This document shows positions 1 to 7,567 of a DNA stretch of 64,000 nucleotides, one piece after another. Below the pieces are notes generated by a model. That model did not search any database, had not been told where the DNA came from, and saw only the letters and a program-made list of their open reading frames with translations. Origin of the DNA: Tsukamurella tyrosinosolvens. Its GTDB lineage: Bacteria; Actinomycetota; Actinomycetes; Mycobacteriales; Mycobacteriaceae. Within the stretch, counting starts at the first letter, position 1. Each line of letters begins with the position of its first letter. The position numbers were made by a program, and so were the translations under genes. The stretch covers positions 744,001 through 808,000 of the forward strand of contig NZ_FNSA01000003.1 in NCBI RefSeq assembly GCF_900104775.1. Reading direction: 5' to 3'.

Positions 1-487
1 GCGCGATGGCCACCAGGAGCGAGACCAGCATCGCGAGATACACGACGACGTCGAAGGGAGTGCGGCGATCACCGTTCGTGCCGGGGACCCACTTCCAAGG
101 GCGCAGCCGGATCGTGCCGGGCCGGGCCCAGAACAGGATTCCGCCGGTCATCGGTTTCGCCTTGCCGGCGAGCGGGCCCCACGAGCCCGCGACCCCGATC
201 GCCTCCAGCAGCACCGTCCACAGCACCAGCTTCTGGTACACGATGGGCTGGTTCCACCATTCGCCCAGGGCGAAGGGCTGCATCCCGGAGGTGAGCGTGG
301 CCAGCGCCACGCCGCCGAGGCCGTAGAAGACGAACAGCTTGACGACGTAGATCACGTGGATCATGTACGGGGTGCCGAAGCCGAATTCGGCCCACTGCGT
401 GCTGAGGACGCGGATGCGTTCCATGAGGGGGCGCTGGAGGAATTCCTCGGGTTCCACTGCGGGAAACACCGGATCCTTGAATCCCAT
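1..487 (-). CDS. DUF3556-like membrane protein (partial, C-terminus outside window)
   Basis: The visible 162 residues begin MGFKDPVFP and contain a hydrophobic segment at about residues 44-64 and a second at about 85-105, so this is a membrane protein. The opening and the FGTPYMIHVIYVVK stretch resemble actinobacterial DUF3556 proteins, whose function is unknown. The ATG at 487 follows an AAGGAGAG ribosome binding site on the minus strand. The gene lies 38 nt downstream of an acyl-CoA ligase on the same strand, so the two are probably co-transcribed and may act together in lipid metabolism. The family name is from memory of the motif pattern; the membrane character is directly visible. Confidence 0.6.
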   Translation of the reverse strand, partial: MGFKDPVFPAVEPEEFLQRPLMERIRVLSTQWAEFGFGTPYMIHVIYVVKLFVFYGLGGVALATLTSGMQPFALGEWWNQPIVYQKLVLWTVLLEAIGVAGSWGPLAGKAKPMTGGILFWARPGTIRLRPWKWVPGTNGDRRTPFDVVVYLAMLVSLLVAIA

Positions 488-525
488 GATGACTCTCCTT
501 GTTCGGGTGATGCGTGGGGTGATGG

Positions 526-1989
526 CTAGGACACGGCGACCGGGGGTGAGGTGCGCGTGCGCAGGGTGGGCTTGTCGAGCTTGCCGACGGCGTTCTTGGG
601 GAGGCTCGGGAGAGTCGTGATCTCCACGGGCAGTTTGTACTTGGCGAGCTTTTGCGCGGCGTGCGCGAGGATCTCGTCGGGTTCGAGGGGCGTGCCCTCG
701 CTCAGTGCGACGAACAGGACGGGCACCTCGCCGAATTTCGGGTCGGGACGTCCGACGACTGCTGCCTCGGCGACGCCCGGCAGCTGGTAGACCACCGATT
801 CGATCTCCTTGGGGTAGATGTTCTCCCCGCCGCGGATGATGATGTCCTTGGCCCGGTCCACGAGCGTGAGGTAGCCGTCCTCGTCCAGGAATCCGATGTC
901 GCCGGTCCGGAGCCTGCCGCCGACGAGCGTCGCGGCGGTCTCGTCGGGGCGGTTCAGGTAGCCGCGCATCACGTTCGGGCCCGAGATCACCACGTCGCCC
1001 GCCTCCCCGGCCGGCAGCCGGGCGCCGTCGGCGTCCAGGACCTCGACGGTGACGCCCGGAATGGCGGGCCCGACGGTGCCGGGCTTGCGGACGCCGTCGA
1101 ACGGATTGACCGTGGCGACGCACGTGCACTCAGAGAGGCCGTAGCCCTCCACCAGCGGAAAACCGAAGCGCTGCTCGACCTTCGCGAGCAGCTCGACGCT
1201 CGCCGGGGCCGCGCCGCAGACGCCGAAGCGGATCGACGAGGTGTCCGGCCGCACGTCGGCGGGGAGGTCCGCGAGCATCTGGTAGATCGTGGGCACCGCG
1301 GAGAAGTAGGTGGGCCGCGCCTGCTCGACCTGCGCGAAGAAGGTCTCCGGGCGGAACCGGCCCGCCACCGTCGTCCGGCCGCCCGCCAAGAGCGGCGAGA
1401 GGGTCCCGGCGATGATCCCGTTCGCGTGGAACAGGGGCAGGATGAGCAGGCTGTGATCCGTCGGCGTGAGGCCCAGCGCCGCCACCACGGAGTCGCACTG
1501 AGCGCTCAGGTTGGCGTGGTCGAGGCGGACGCCCTTCGGGCGGCCCGTGGTGCCCGAGGTGTAGATCAGCAGTGCGAGGTCGTCGTCGTGCGCGGCGACG
1601 ACGGGGGCGGTGCGAGCCTCGCCCAGATCGCGGGTGAGAAGCGGCGGAGCGCCGAGACCGTCGCCGCGGTCGTTGTCGGTGACCAACACCGACGAGCCCG
1701 CGTCGGTCACCTGGTAGCGCACCTCGTCGGCCGTGAGCGCGGGGTTGATCGGCGTCACCGCCGCGCCGAGACGCCACGCTGCGAACAGGGTGACGATCAG
1801 ATCTGCGGTGTTCGGCAGCAGCACCGCGACCACGTCGCCGGGGCCGACGCCGCGACAGGCCAGGGTACCCGAGGCGTGTGCGATGACCTGCTCGAACGTG
1901 GCGTTGTCGAGGCTTCGGAGGTCGTCCGCGACGGCGGGTGCCGACGGTGCCGTGCGGGCCCGGTGTGCGGGGAGGAGGGCGAAGTGCAT
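526..1989 (-). CDS. AMP-dependent acyl-CoA synthetase (fatty-acid CoA ligase type)
   Basis: This 487-residue protein belongs to the class I adenylate-forming enzymes, which activate a carboxylic acid with ATP and transfer it to CoA. The P-loop-like motif YTSGTTGRPKG is at residues 143-153, YGLSEC follows near 283, RTGDIGFLDEDG near 366, and the C-terminal catalytic lysine is in NAVGKLDK. The length is normal for the short form of the family. The start ATG at 1989 has an AAAGG ribosome binding site. A TAGATT -10 element lies about 45 nt upstream. It is divergent from a PucR regulator, a likely controller, and upstream of the DUF3556-like gene. The acyl substrate cannot be told from sequence. 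Confidence 0.88.
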   Translation of the reverse strand: MHFALLPAHRARTAPSAPAVADDLRSLDNATFEQVIAHASGTLACRGVGPGDVVAVLLPNTADLIVTLFAAWRLGAAVTPINPALTADEVRYQVTDAGSSVLVTDNDRGDGLGAPPLLTRDLGEARTAPVVAAHDDDLALLIYTSGTTGRPKGVRLDHANLSAQCDSVVAALGLTPTDHSLLILPLFHANGIIAGTLSPLLAGGRTTVAGRFRPETFFAQVEQARPTYFSAVPTIYQMLADLPADVRPDTSSIRFGVCGAAPASVELLAKVEQRFGFPLVEGYGLSECTCVATVNPFDGVRKPGTVGPAIPGVTVEVLDADGARLPAGEAGDVVISGPNVMRGYLNRPDETAATLVGGRLRTGDIGFLDEDGYLTLVDRAKDIIIRGGENIYPKEIESVVYQLPGVAEAAVVGRPDPKFGEVPVLFVALSEGTPLEPDEILAHAAQKLAKYKLPVEITTLPSLPKNAVGKLDKPTLRTRTSPPVAVS

Positions 1990-2045
1990 CGGGGGCCTTT
2001 CGGGAATCGTGACGCGGCTGCTGATGCGAAGAAATCTAGGCGCGC

Positions 2046-2059
2046 GTGACCGACGTCAC
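2046..2059. promoter_or_regulatory. Inverted repeat between ligase and pucR-like gene
   Basis: GTGAC-CGAC-GTCAC is a perfect 5-4-5 inverted repeat in the divergent intergenic region. It lies close to the -10 element of the ligase gene, so it is a candidate operator for the adjacent PucR regulator or a TetR-type lipid regulator. Confidence 0.35.
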
Positions 2060-2152
2060 ATCGTCCGCGCGACCCAAGGTTTCGCCCTGCTTTGTCTCCG
2101 ACGAACAACGACGGGTTTCGCCGATCGCCCCGCCGGGGCGGACCGCGGTGGC

Positions 2153-2158
2153 TACGCT
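2153..2158 (+). promoter_or_regulatory. -10 element TACGCT of a probable leaderless promoter
   Basis: TACGCT sits 8 nt before the ATG at 2167 and there is no ribosome binding site, so the transcript probably starts at or next to the start codon. Confidence 0.5.
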
Positions 2159-2166
2159 CAGGCGTC

Positions 2167-3441
2167 ATGTCGGGTACCGAGGGCGTGTCCTCCGCCGCGT
2201 CGGCCGTGATCGTGCGGATGGAGCCCCGCGCCGCCGAGGTGACCGACGCGGTGCGGGACGTGATCCTGGCGCAGATCCCGGAGCTGCGCGGCGATGCCCA
2301 GTTGGTGCAGCTGTTGCGCGCCAGCGTCGAGGGCAACATCGCGACGATCTTCGCCGCCATCCGGCACGGCATCGACGTGGCCGGCGTGACGGCGCCGGTC
2401 GCGGCTCTCGAATACGCGCGCCGTCTCGCGCAGCACGACGTCACGCCGAACGCCCTGGTCCGCGCGTACCGCCTCGGTCAGCAGGAACTGCTGCGGCTCG
2501 TCTTCGTGGAGGTCCGCGCGGGCGGCCTCGACTCGGACACCGCTCTGGCGGTCTTCGAGGCGACCTTCACCGCCACCTCGCAGTACATCGACTGGATCTC
2601 CGAGCAGGTGGTCGAGGTGTACCGGCAGGAGCTGGACCGGTGGCGGGAGAGCCGGGAACGGATCCGCGGCGAGCAGATCCGACGGATCCTCGCCCGCACG
2701 AAGGATTCCCGCGGCGTCGACGAGCTGAGTTCGGCGCTGCGCTACCCGCTGCGTGAACACAGCCTCGCCGTCGTGATGTGGTACCCGCAGCCCGTGCTGG
2801 AGCGGGGCGAGCTCATCGGGATGGAACGGTTCCTGCACCTCGCGGCGAAGCACCTGGGCGCCGTCTCCTCGCCGTTGTTCATGGCGCACGACCGGCAGAC
2901 GGCCTGGGGCTGGATCCCGCTCGCACCCACGGCGGTCGACGGTGCCGTGCCCGCCTTGCGTCGCCTGGCGGACGGGGACCGCAACGCCCCGTCGCTCGGG
3001 ATCGGAGCGCCGCGCCGCGGTGTGGGCGGCTTCGTCCGGTCGCACGAGCTCGCCGAGGACGCCCGGGCGGTGGCGCTGCGCGCCGCGGGTGAGGACCGCG
3101 TGACGGTCGCGAGTGACGACACCGGCGTGGTGATCGCGGCGATGCTCGGTGGCGACCTGTCCACCGCCGACGTCTGGGTCCGCGAGGTGCTCGGACCTCT
3201 CGCCGAGCCCACCGAGTCGGACGCCCATCTGCGCCACTCTCTGCAGGTCTTCCTCGAGGCGGGGTCCAGTTTCACCGCCGCCGCGCCCGTCCTGCACCTG
3301 CACACCAACACCGTGAAGTACCGCGTGCGCAAGGCCATCGAGCGACGCGGTCGCCCGCTCGAGGACGGCAGGCTCGACGTCGAGATCGCGTTGCTCCTGT
3401 GCCGGCGGTTCCCCGCGATCCTCGAACCGAACTGGCGCTGA
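2167..3441 (+). CDS. PucR/CdaR-type transcriptional regulator
   Basis: This 424-residue cytoplasmic regulator has an all-helical N-terminal sensor region with no obvious ligand signature. Its C-terminal PucR helix-turn-helix contains SFTAAAPVLHLHTNTVKYRV and a following RR-rich helix. The domain layout matches the mycobacterial family of stand-alone PucR regulators. I chose the ATG at 2167 over an in-frame ATG at 2092 because the TACGCT -10 element sits directly upstream of it, giving a leaderless transcript. It is divergent from the acyl-CoA ligase and may control it. No ligand can be inferred. Confidence 0.82.
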   Translation: MSGTEGVSSAASAVIVRMEPRAAEVTDAVRDVILAQIPELRGDAQLVQLLRASVEGNIATIFAAIRHGIDVAGVTAPVAALEYARRLAQHDVTPNALVRAYRLGQQELLRLVFVEVRAGGLDSDTALAVFEATFTATSQYIDWISEQVVEVYRQELDRWRESRERIRGEQIRRILARTKDSRGVDELSSALRYPLREHSLAVVMWYPQPVLERGELIGMERFLHLAAKHLGAVSSPLFMAHDRQTAWGWIPLAPTAVDGAVPALRRLADGDRNAPSLGIGAPRRGVGGFVRSHELAEDARAVALRAAGEDRVTVASDDTGVVIAAMLGGDLSTADVWVREVLGPLAEPTESDAHLRHSLQVFLEAGSSFTAAAPVLHLHTNTVKYRVRKAIERRGRPLEDGRLDVEIALLLCRRFPAILEPNWR

Positions 3442-3500
3442 GGCGCATCGGTTCGTCGCGGGCGACAAAGCCGCGCCCCGGTTCGGTGCGCAGCGGACAT

Positions 3501-3529
3501 GGTCGCGATGGCCGTCCGCGACCTACCGT
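3501..3529 (+). promoter_or_regulatory. Inverted repeat and -10 element before the SDR gene
   Basis: GGTCGCG and CGCGACC form perfect 7-bp arms (3501-3507 and 3517-3523) separated by 9 bp. They abut a TACCGT -10 element at 3524-3529. This placement fits a repressor operator covering the promoter of the SDR gene. Confidence 0.4.
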
Positions 3530-3565
3530 GAGCCGCAGAGCAGTCCGCGCCACGGAAGGAAAGCC

Positions 3566-4429
3566 ATGTCCGCCACCCTCATCACCGATCCGGGCCCGGG
3601 GGCCTTCGCCGACCGCACCGTCGTCATGTCCGGCGGCAGCCGGGGCATCGGCCTCGCGGTCGCGGTCGCGCTCGCCGAGCGGGGCGCGAACGTCGTGCTG
3701 TTGGCCAAGACCGACGATCCCGACCCCCGCCTGCCCGGGACGATCCACACCGCGGTCGCGGAGATCGACGCCGCGGCCGGGCGGAAGGGCGCTGCGGTCG
3801 GTGTGGTCGGCGACCTGCGTTCCGACGACAACATCGCCCGGCTCGTGAGCACCGCCGTGGAGCGGTTCGGCGGGATCGACGTGTGCGTCAACAACGCGAG
3901 CGTGCTGAGCACCATCCCGACCGCGGAGATCACCATGAATCGGTACGACCTCACGCAACAGGTGAACACGCGCGGTACCTTCGCGCTGACCAAGGCGTGC
4001 CTGCCGCACCTGGAGCGCGCCGAGGAGGGCCGTGTGGTCACGCTGTCGCCACCGCTCAACCTGTCGCCGGACTGGTTGGGACGCTACCCGGCGTACATGC
4101 TGGGCAAGTACGGGATGTCGCTGCTCACCATGGGATTCGCGGCCGAGTTCGCGGATCTCGGAATTGCGGCCAACTGCCTGTGGCCGGAGACGACGATCGC
4201 CACGGCCGCGGTGCAGAACCTGCTCGGCGGCGACGAGGCGACGGCGCACGCCCGCAGCCCGCAGATCATGGCCGACGCCGCGGCGGTGCTGCTGGCGCAG
4301 CCGCTCTCGGTAACCGGGCGGTGCTTCCTCGACGCCGAGCTGGTGCGCGGCGCGGGCGTTGCGGACCTGCGCCCGTACGGTGGCGCGGAGCCGATCGACT
4401 ACGACCTGTTCGTCGATCCGCCTGCGTGA
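3566..4429 (+). CDS. Short-chain dehydrogenase, HSDL2-like
   Basis: This 287-residue NAD(P)-dependent oxidoreductase has a variant cofactor motif SGGSRGIG near residue 22, an NNAS motif near 110, and the catalytic pair in YMLGKYGMS (YxxxK). After beta strand 2 it carries an insert with LPGTIHTAVAEIDAA, which is typical of the HSDL2-like subfamily rather than of mycofactocin-coupled SDRs. The ATG at 3566 follows a strong GGAAGGAAAG ribosome binding site and a leader of about 30 nt. It stands alone between the PucR gene and a convergent XRE gene. The substrate is unknown, possibly a lipid-derived carbonyl compound. Confidence 0.85.
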   Translation: MSATLITDPGPGAFADRTVVMSGGSRGIGLAVAVALAERGANVVLLAKTDDPDPRLPGTIHTAVAEIDAAAGRKGAAVGVVGDLRSDDNIARLVSTAVERFGGIDVCVNNASVLSTIPTAEITMNRYDLTQQVNTRGTFALTKACLPHLERAEEGRVVTLSPPLNLSPDWLGRYPAYMLGKYGMSLLTMGFAAEFADLGIAANCLWPETTIATAAVQNLLGGDEATAHARSPQIMADAAAVLLAQPLSVTGRCFLDAELVRGAGVADLRPYGGAEPIDYDLFVDPPA

Positions 4430-4435
4430 GCGCGG

Positions 4436-5281
4436 TCAGGGGAGGAGGCGGCGCAGGCGCTCGCGGGTGGGGGAGTCCGCGTCTGCGGAGTTGAGTACGA
4501 GCTGCTGGTCGGGTGCGCCCGCGTAGCGGAAGATCTCCCAGTCGAGGACGAGTTCGCCCACCTCGGGGTGGCTGAGGATCTTAGTGCCGAAGTCCTGCCG
4601 CGCGACGTTGCGCATCGCCCACCACTGGCCGAACTGCTGATCGGCGATCGTGAGCTCGCCGACGAGAGCGGAGAGCGCCGGATCGGCCGGGTTCGCGGCC
4701 GCCTCGCGGCGCAGGATCGCGACGCACGAACGGGCGACCGACGGCCAGTCCACGAAGAGCTCGCGCATCGCCGGGTTCGTGAAGATGAGGCGGACGTAGT
4801 TGAGCTCGCGGGGATCCATCGTGTCGAAGTCCGCGTAGACCTTGGCGGCCAGTGGGTTCCACGCCAGGATGTCGGTGCGTGGCCCGAGCACGAGCGAGGG
4901 GGTCTCGGAGAGCTGGTCGAGCAGCCGCAGGACCTGCGGTCGGACGCGCGACGGGCGGCGCCTGGTCTGTTTCGCCGGCGCCTGCGCGGCGTGGTCGAGG
5001 AGGCTGACCGCGTAGTCCGCCTGGTCCGGGTCGAGCCGGAGAGCCCGCACGAGGGCGTCGAGGACGTGCGTTGTCGGGCTCAGGCGGCCCTGCTCGATGC
5101 GCGTGTAGTAGTCGGTGCTGATCGCCGCGAGCTGCGCCACTTCCTCCCGCCGCAGCCCGGAGACGCGGCGCGTGCCGGTGTTCGCGAGGCCGACGTCGGC
5201 GGGCGCGAGGCGCCCGCGGCAGGTGCGCAGGAAGTCGCCGAGTTCCTTCAGGTGCGGTGTGGCGCTCGTGGATCCAGCCAT
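4436..5281 (-). CDS. XRE regulator with MmyB-type ligand domain
   Basis: The 281-residue protein has an N-terminal HTH of the XRE type (about residues 10-75, including RREEVAQLAAISTDYYTRIE). A C-terminal MmyB-like ligand-binding domain follows, with NPLAAKVYADF and RELFVDWPSVARS. Proteins of this layout are abundant in actinomycetes and usually sit divergent to an oxidoreductase or hydrolase that they control. Here the divergent partner is the hydrolase at 5414, and a 26-bp palindrome lies between them. The ATG at 5281 has no ribosome binding site but a TAGCCT element 6 nt upstream, so the mRNA is probably leaderless. Confidence 0.88.
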   Translation of the reverse strand: MAGSTSATPHLKELGDFLRTCRGRLAPADVGLANTGTRRVSGLRREEVAQLAAISTDYYTRIEQGRLSPTTHVLDALVRALRLDPDQADYAVSLLDHAAQAPAKQTRRRPSRVRPQVLRLLDQLSETPSLVLGPRTDILAWNPLAAKVYADFDTMDPRELNYVRLIFTNPAMRELFVDWPSVARSCVAILRREAAANPADPALSALVGELTIADQQFGQWWAMRNVARQDFGTKILSHPEVGELVLDWEIFRYAGAPDQQLVLNSADADSPTRERLRRLLP

Positions 5282-5287
5282 GTCGCC

Positions 5288-5293
5288 AGGCTA
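5288..5293 (-). promoter_or_regulatory. -10 element TAGCCT, leaderless
   Basis: TAGCCT on the minus strand lies exactly 6 nt before the ATG of the XRE/MmyB gene, placing the expected transcription start on the start codon. Confidence 0.55.
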
Positions 5294-5312
5294 GTCCCGG
5301 ACCTGCATCGTC

Positions 5313-5338
5313 TGCCTGGGAAAGATTCTTCCTAGGCA
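5313..5338. promoter_or_regulatory. 26-bp palindromic operator candidate
   Basis: TGCCTGGGAA (5313-5322) and TTCCTAGGCA (5329-5338) are inverted 10-bp arms with one mismatch and a 6-bp spacer. The site is centred between the divergent XRE/MmyB gene and the hydrolase gene, covering the -35 region of both, which is where an autoregulatory operator would lie. Confidence 0.6.
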
Positions 5339-5413
5339 GAATCCTGTCCTTCCCGGGTGCGGCGCCCCTCCCTAACGTGGCTTTCACAGCCACCACACAC
5401 GAGAGGAAACGTC

Positions 5414-6349
5414 ATGGCAGAGAACATCACCACCGTCACGGCCAAGGGGTGGGCGTGGGACATCGCCGTCGATCTCCACTTCCCGCCCGGGTTCGACGAG
5501 TCGAAGACCTACCCGACGGTCGTCTCGGCCCATCCGACCGGCAGTTGCAAGGCGCAGACCTCGGGCAACGTCTACGGCGCGGCGCTGGCGGCGGCGGGAT
5601 TCGTGGTCGCGGCCTTCGACGCGTCCTTCCAGGGCGACAGCGGCGGCGATCCGCGATCGGTGGAGGATCCTGGCTTCCGAACCAGTGACTTCAGCTTCGT
5701 CATCGACCACCTGGTGACGCTGCCCTACGTCGACGCCGACAACATCGGCGTGCTGGCGATCTGTGGCGGCGCCGGGTACGCGGTGGCGGCGACGAAGATC
5801 GACCGCCGGATCAAGGCGCTGGGCACCGTCGTCGGCAGCAACGTGGGCCGGCTCATGCGGGAGGGCTTCGCCGAGTACGACCCGATCGGCATGCTCGAGG
5901 AGATCGCCGCGCAGCGCACCGCCCAGGCGCGCGGCGCCGCCGAGCAGATCAACGACCTGCTGCCTCCGTCGGTGGAGACGGCGAAGGCGGCCGGTGTCGG
6001 CGACATCGACGTTCTCGAGGCCACCGCCTACTACAAGACCGACCGCGGCCAGGCGCCCGGCGGGAAGACGAGCTTCAACTTCGCGTATCAGGGCGCGTTG
6101 GCGGACTGGGACGCCTACGACCGTGTCGAGACCCTGCTGACGCAGCCCCTGATGGTCGTGATCGGCGACCAGCCCGGCGCCTTCGCCTCGCAACGGCTGA
6201 GCATGGAGCTCTACGGCCGCGCCGCGTCGAAGGACAAGCACCTCGTCGTGGTCGACGGCGCCTCGCACTACGACCTCTACGACCGCCCCGGCCCGACCGG
6301 CGTCGCGCTCGAGAACCTCGTACCGTTCTTCCGAGCCCGCCTGGGCTGA
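5414..6349 (+). CDS. Alpha/beta hydrolase with probable cysteine nucleophile
   Basis: This 311-residue alpha/beta hydrolase has an early oxyanion-type stretch with HPTGSCKAQTSG. The nucleophile-elbow position reads GVLAICGGAGYAV, which suggests cysteine in place of serine, as in dienelactone hydrolase-like and YcjY-type proteins. An aspartate lies in VIGDQPGAF and the terminal histidine in DGASHYDLYD. A TAACGT -10 element is at 5373-5378 and a GAGGAAAC ribosome binding site precedes the ATG at 5414. It is divergent from the XRE/MmyB gene, so it is the likely regulated target. Its stop codon touches the stop of mftR, within TGATCA. The substrate is unknown. Confidence 0.8.
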   Translation: MAENITTVTAKGWAWDIAVDLHFPPGFDESKTYPTVVSAHPTGSCKAQTSGNVYGAALAAAGFVVAAFDASFQGDSGGDPRSVEDPGFRTSDFSFVIDHLVTLPYVDADNIGVLAICGGAGYAVAATKIDRRIKALGTVVGSNVGRLMREGFAEYDPIGMLEEIAAQRTAQARGAAEQINDLLPPSVETAKAAGVGDIDVLEATAYYKTDRGQAPGGKTSFNFAYQGALADWDAYDRVETLLTQPLMVVIGDQPGAFASQRLSMELYGRAASKDKHLVVVDGASHYDLYDRPGPTGVALENLVPFFRARLG

Positions 6350-6976
6350 TCACGGACCGGGCTCGACCCGTTCCGCCGGTGCGTCGGCGGCCGCGATGAG
6401 GAGCTCGCAGCCGCTGCGGAGGAGTTCCTCGAGATCAGCCTCCGGCCGCCGGAGCCACTGGTCGTAGGCGGCGAGCGCGACGCCGAGAGCCATCCACGCG
6501 AGCGTCTGCGGGGTGTGGTTCTCCGGGGAGAGGCCGAGGCGGCGCGCGACGTGCTCGGCGATCACCTGCCGCCAGTCCGCGTACATGAGCATCGAATGCG
6601 CCTGCAGCGCGGGCACGGTCAGGAGTAGGTGCATCCGGCGGCGATGGTGCTCGCGCTCGGATTCGGGCACCTGGTTGAAGGCGACGATCGCGTCCCGCAG
6701 CTCGGTGCCGAGCGTGCCGGTGCCGTCCGCCTCGTCCAGGAGCCCGCGCAGCCCGTCCAGGTGATCGTCGAACTCGCCCCACGCGAGCGAGTTCTTCGAC
6801 GGGTAGTAGCGGAACAGCGTGCGCCGGGCGATCCCCGCCGCGGCCGCGATGTCGTCGACGCTCGTCTCGTCGAATCCGTTCTCGATGAACAGGTCGATGG
6901 CGATGCCGCTGAGGTGGCCGCGCGTCGTCGCGGAGGGGCGCCCGCCGAGCGGTCCGCTACGTCCGCGAGGGGCCAT
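6350..6976 (-). CDS. mftR: Mycofactocin regulator MftR (TetR family)
   Basis: This 208-residue TetR protein has an N-terminal HTH with TSVDDIAAAAGIARRTLFRYYPSK and the sequence features of the regulator that accompanies mycofactocin loci. It lies divergent from mftA, the standard arrangement. MftR represses the mft operon and is reported in mycobacteria to respond to long-chain acyl-CoA; that role is from family knowledge. Upstream of the ATG a TAGGCA sequence lies 6 nt away, a near-match to the leaderless promoter pattern seen in many genes here. An 11-bp palindrome in the mftA promoter is the best operator candidate. Confidence 0.9.
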   Translation of the reverse strand: MAPRGRSGPLGGRPSATTRGHLSGIAIDLFIENGFDETSVDDIAAAAGIARRTLFRYYPSKNSLAWGEFDDHLDGLRGLLDEADGTGTLGTELRDAIVAFNQVPESEREHHRRRMHLLLTVPALQAHSMLMYADWRQVIAEHVARRLGLSPENHTPQTLAWMALGVALAAYDQWLRRPEADLEELLRSGCELLIAAADAPAERVEPGP

Positions 6977-7066
6977 CGTCGCTGCCTACTTTCTGCGCGT
7001 TCCCGCCGGTCGGGGACTGTTCGCGATCGTACGTCAGGACTGATTCCGCCGAATCTCTATGATTTT

Positions 7067-7086
7067 GCACTGAGTGCCATTACTGT
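7067..7086 (+). promoter_or_regulatory. mftA promoter with palindromic operator
   Basis: GCACT-G-AGTGC is a perfect 11-bp palindrome at 7067-7077, directly followed by a TACTGT -10 element at 7081-7086. The transcript would start near 7093 and carry a leader with GAGGAGG before mftA. An operator just upstream of the -10 element is typical for TetR-type repression, so MftR is the expected binder. Confidence 0.5.
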
Positions 7087-7128
7087 GTGACGGGAACCAC
7101 AACGGCAAGCCTGAGGAGGTTGGTTCAC

Positions 7129-7221
7129 ATGTCCGACAAGGAGACTGCGACGCAGGACGAGCTCGTGACGGAATCGTTGGTGGAGGAAGTATCCATCGAC
7201 GGCATGTGCGGCGTGTACTGA
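7129..7221 (+). CDS. mftA: Mycofactocin precursor peptide MftA
   Basis: This 30-residue peptide begins [13 protein letters not shown] and ends in IDGMCGVY, the invariant C-terminus of mycofactocin precursors. MftC decarboxylates and crosslinks the terminal Val-Tyr pair, which becomes the redox cofactor core after MftE releases it. The gene follows a strong GAGGAGG ribosome binding site. Its TGA overlaps the mftB ATG by one base, so translation is coupled. The gene is short enough to be missed by gene finders. Confidence 0.97.
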   Translation: MSDKETATQDELVTESLVEEVSIDGMCGVY

Positions 7222-7562
7222 TGACGACCGCGCACGCGCCGGCTCCCGGCGGCCCTGTGGCCGCCGGGGCCGACGCCCCCACCGTGTCCTTCGACCCCGA
7301 CACCGCCTGGGCGATCAACCCCCGCGTCGCGGTCCGCCCCGAGCCCTTCGGCGCGCTGCTCTACCACTTCGGCACCCGGAAGCTCTCGTTCCTCAAGAAC
7401 CTCGTCGTCGTCGACGTGGTGCGGTCCCTGCACGAGCATCGAAGCGCCGCAGCCGCGCTCGACGCCGCGGGCATCGCCGCCGACGACCGCCCCCCGTACC
7501 TCAGCGCGCTCGACGCGCTCGCCCGATCCGGGATGATCGTCCCGGCCGCCGACCAGGAGTGA
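7221..7562 (+). CDS. mftB: Mycofactocin peptide chaperone MftB
   Basis: The 113-residue protein is the RiPP recognition element that binds the MftA leader and presents it to the radical SAM enzyme MftC. The family core AINPRVAVRPEPFGALLYHF and RKLSFLKN is clear. The first 35 residues are a proline- and alanine-rich extension. The ATG at 7221 overlaps the mftA stop, which fixes the start in preference to longer in-frame alternatives. Confidence 0.95.
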   Translation: MTTAHAPAPGGPVAAGADAPTVSFDPDTAWAINPRVAVRPEPFGALLYHFGTRKLSFLKNLVVVDVVRSLHEHRSAAAALDAAGIAADDRPPYLSALDALARSGMIVPAADQE

Positions 7563-7567
7563 CAGAG

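Noticed and set aside
652-2049. Long open frames opposite real genes, such as 652-2049 on the + strand
   Set aside because: They are antisense shadows produced by high G+C third positions; they lack domain motifs and ribosome binding sites.
3566-4429. Mycofactocin-coupled short-chain dehydrogenase near the mft operon
   Set aside because: The insert after beta strand 2 (LPGTIHTAVAEIDAA) is of the HSDL2 type, not the insert that marks mycofactocin-dependent SDRs, and the gene is separated from mftR by two unrelated genes.
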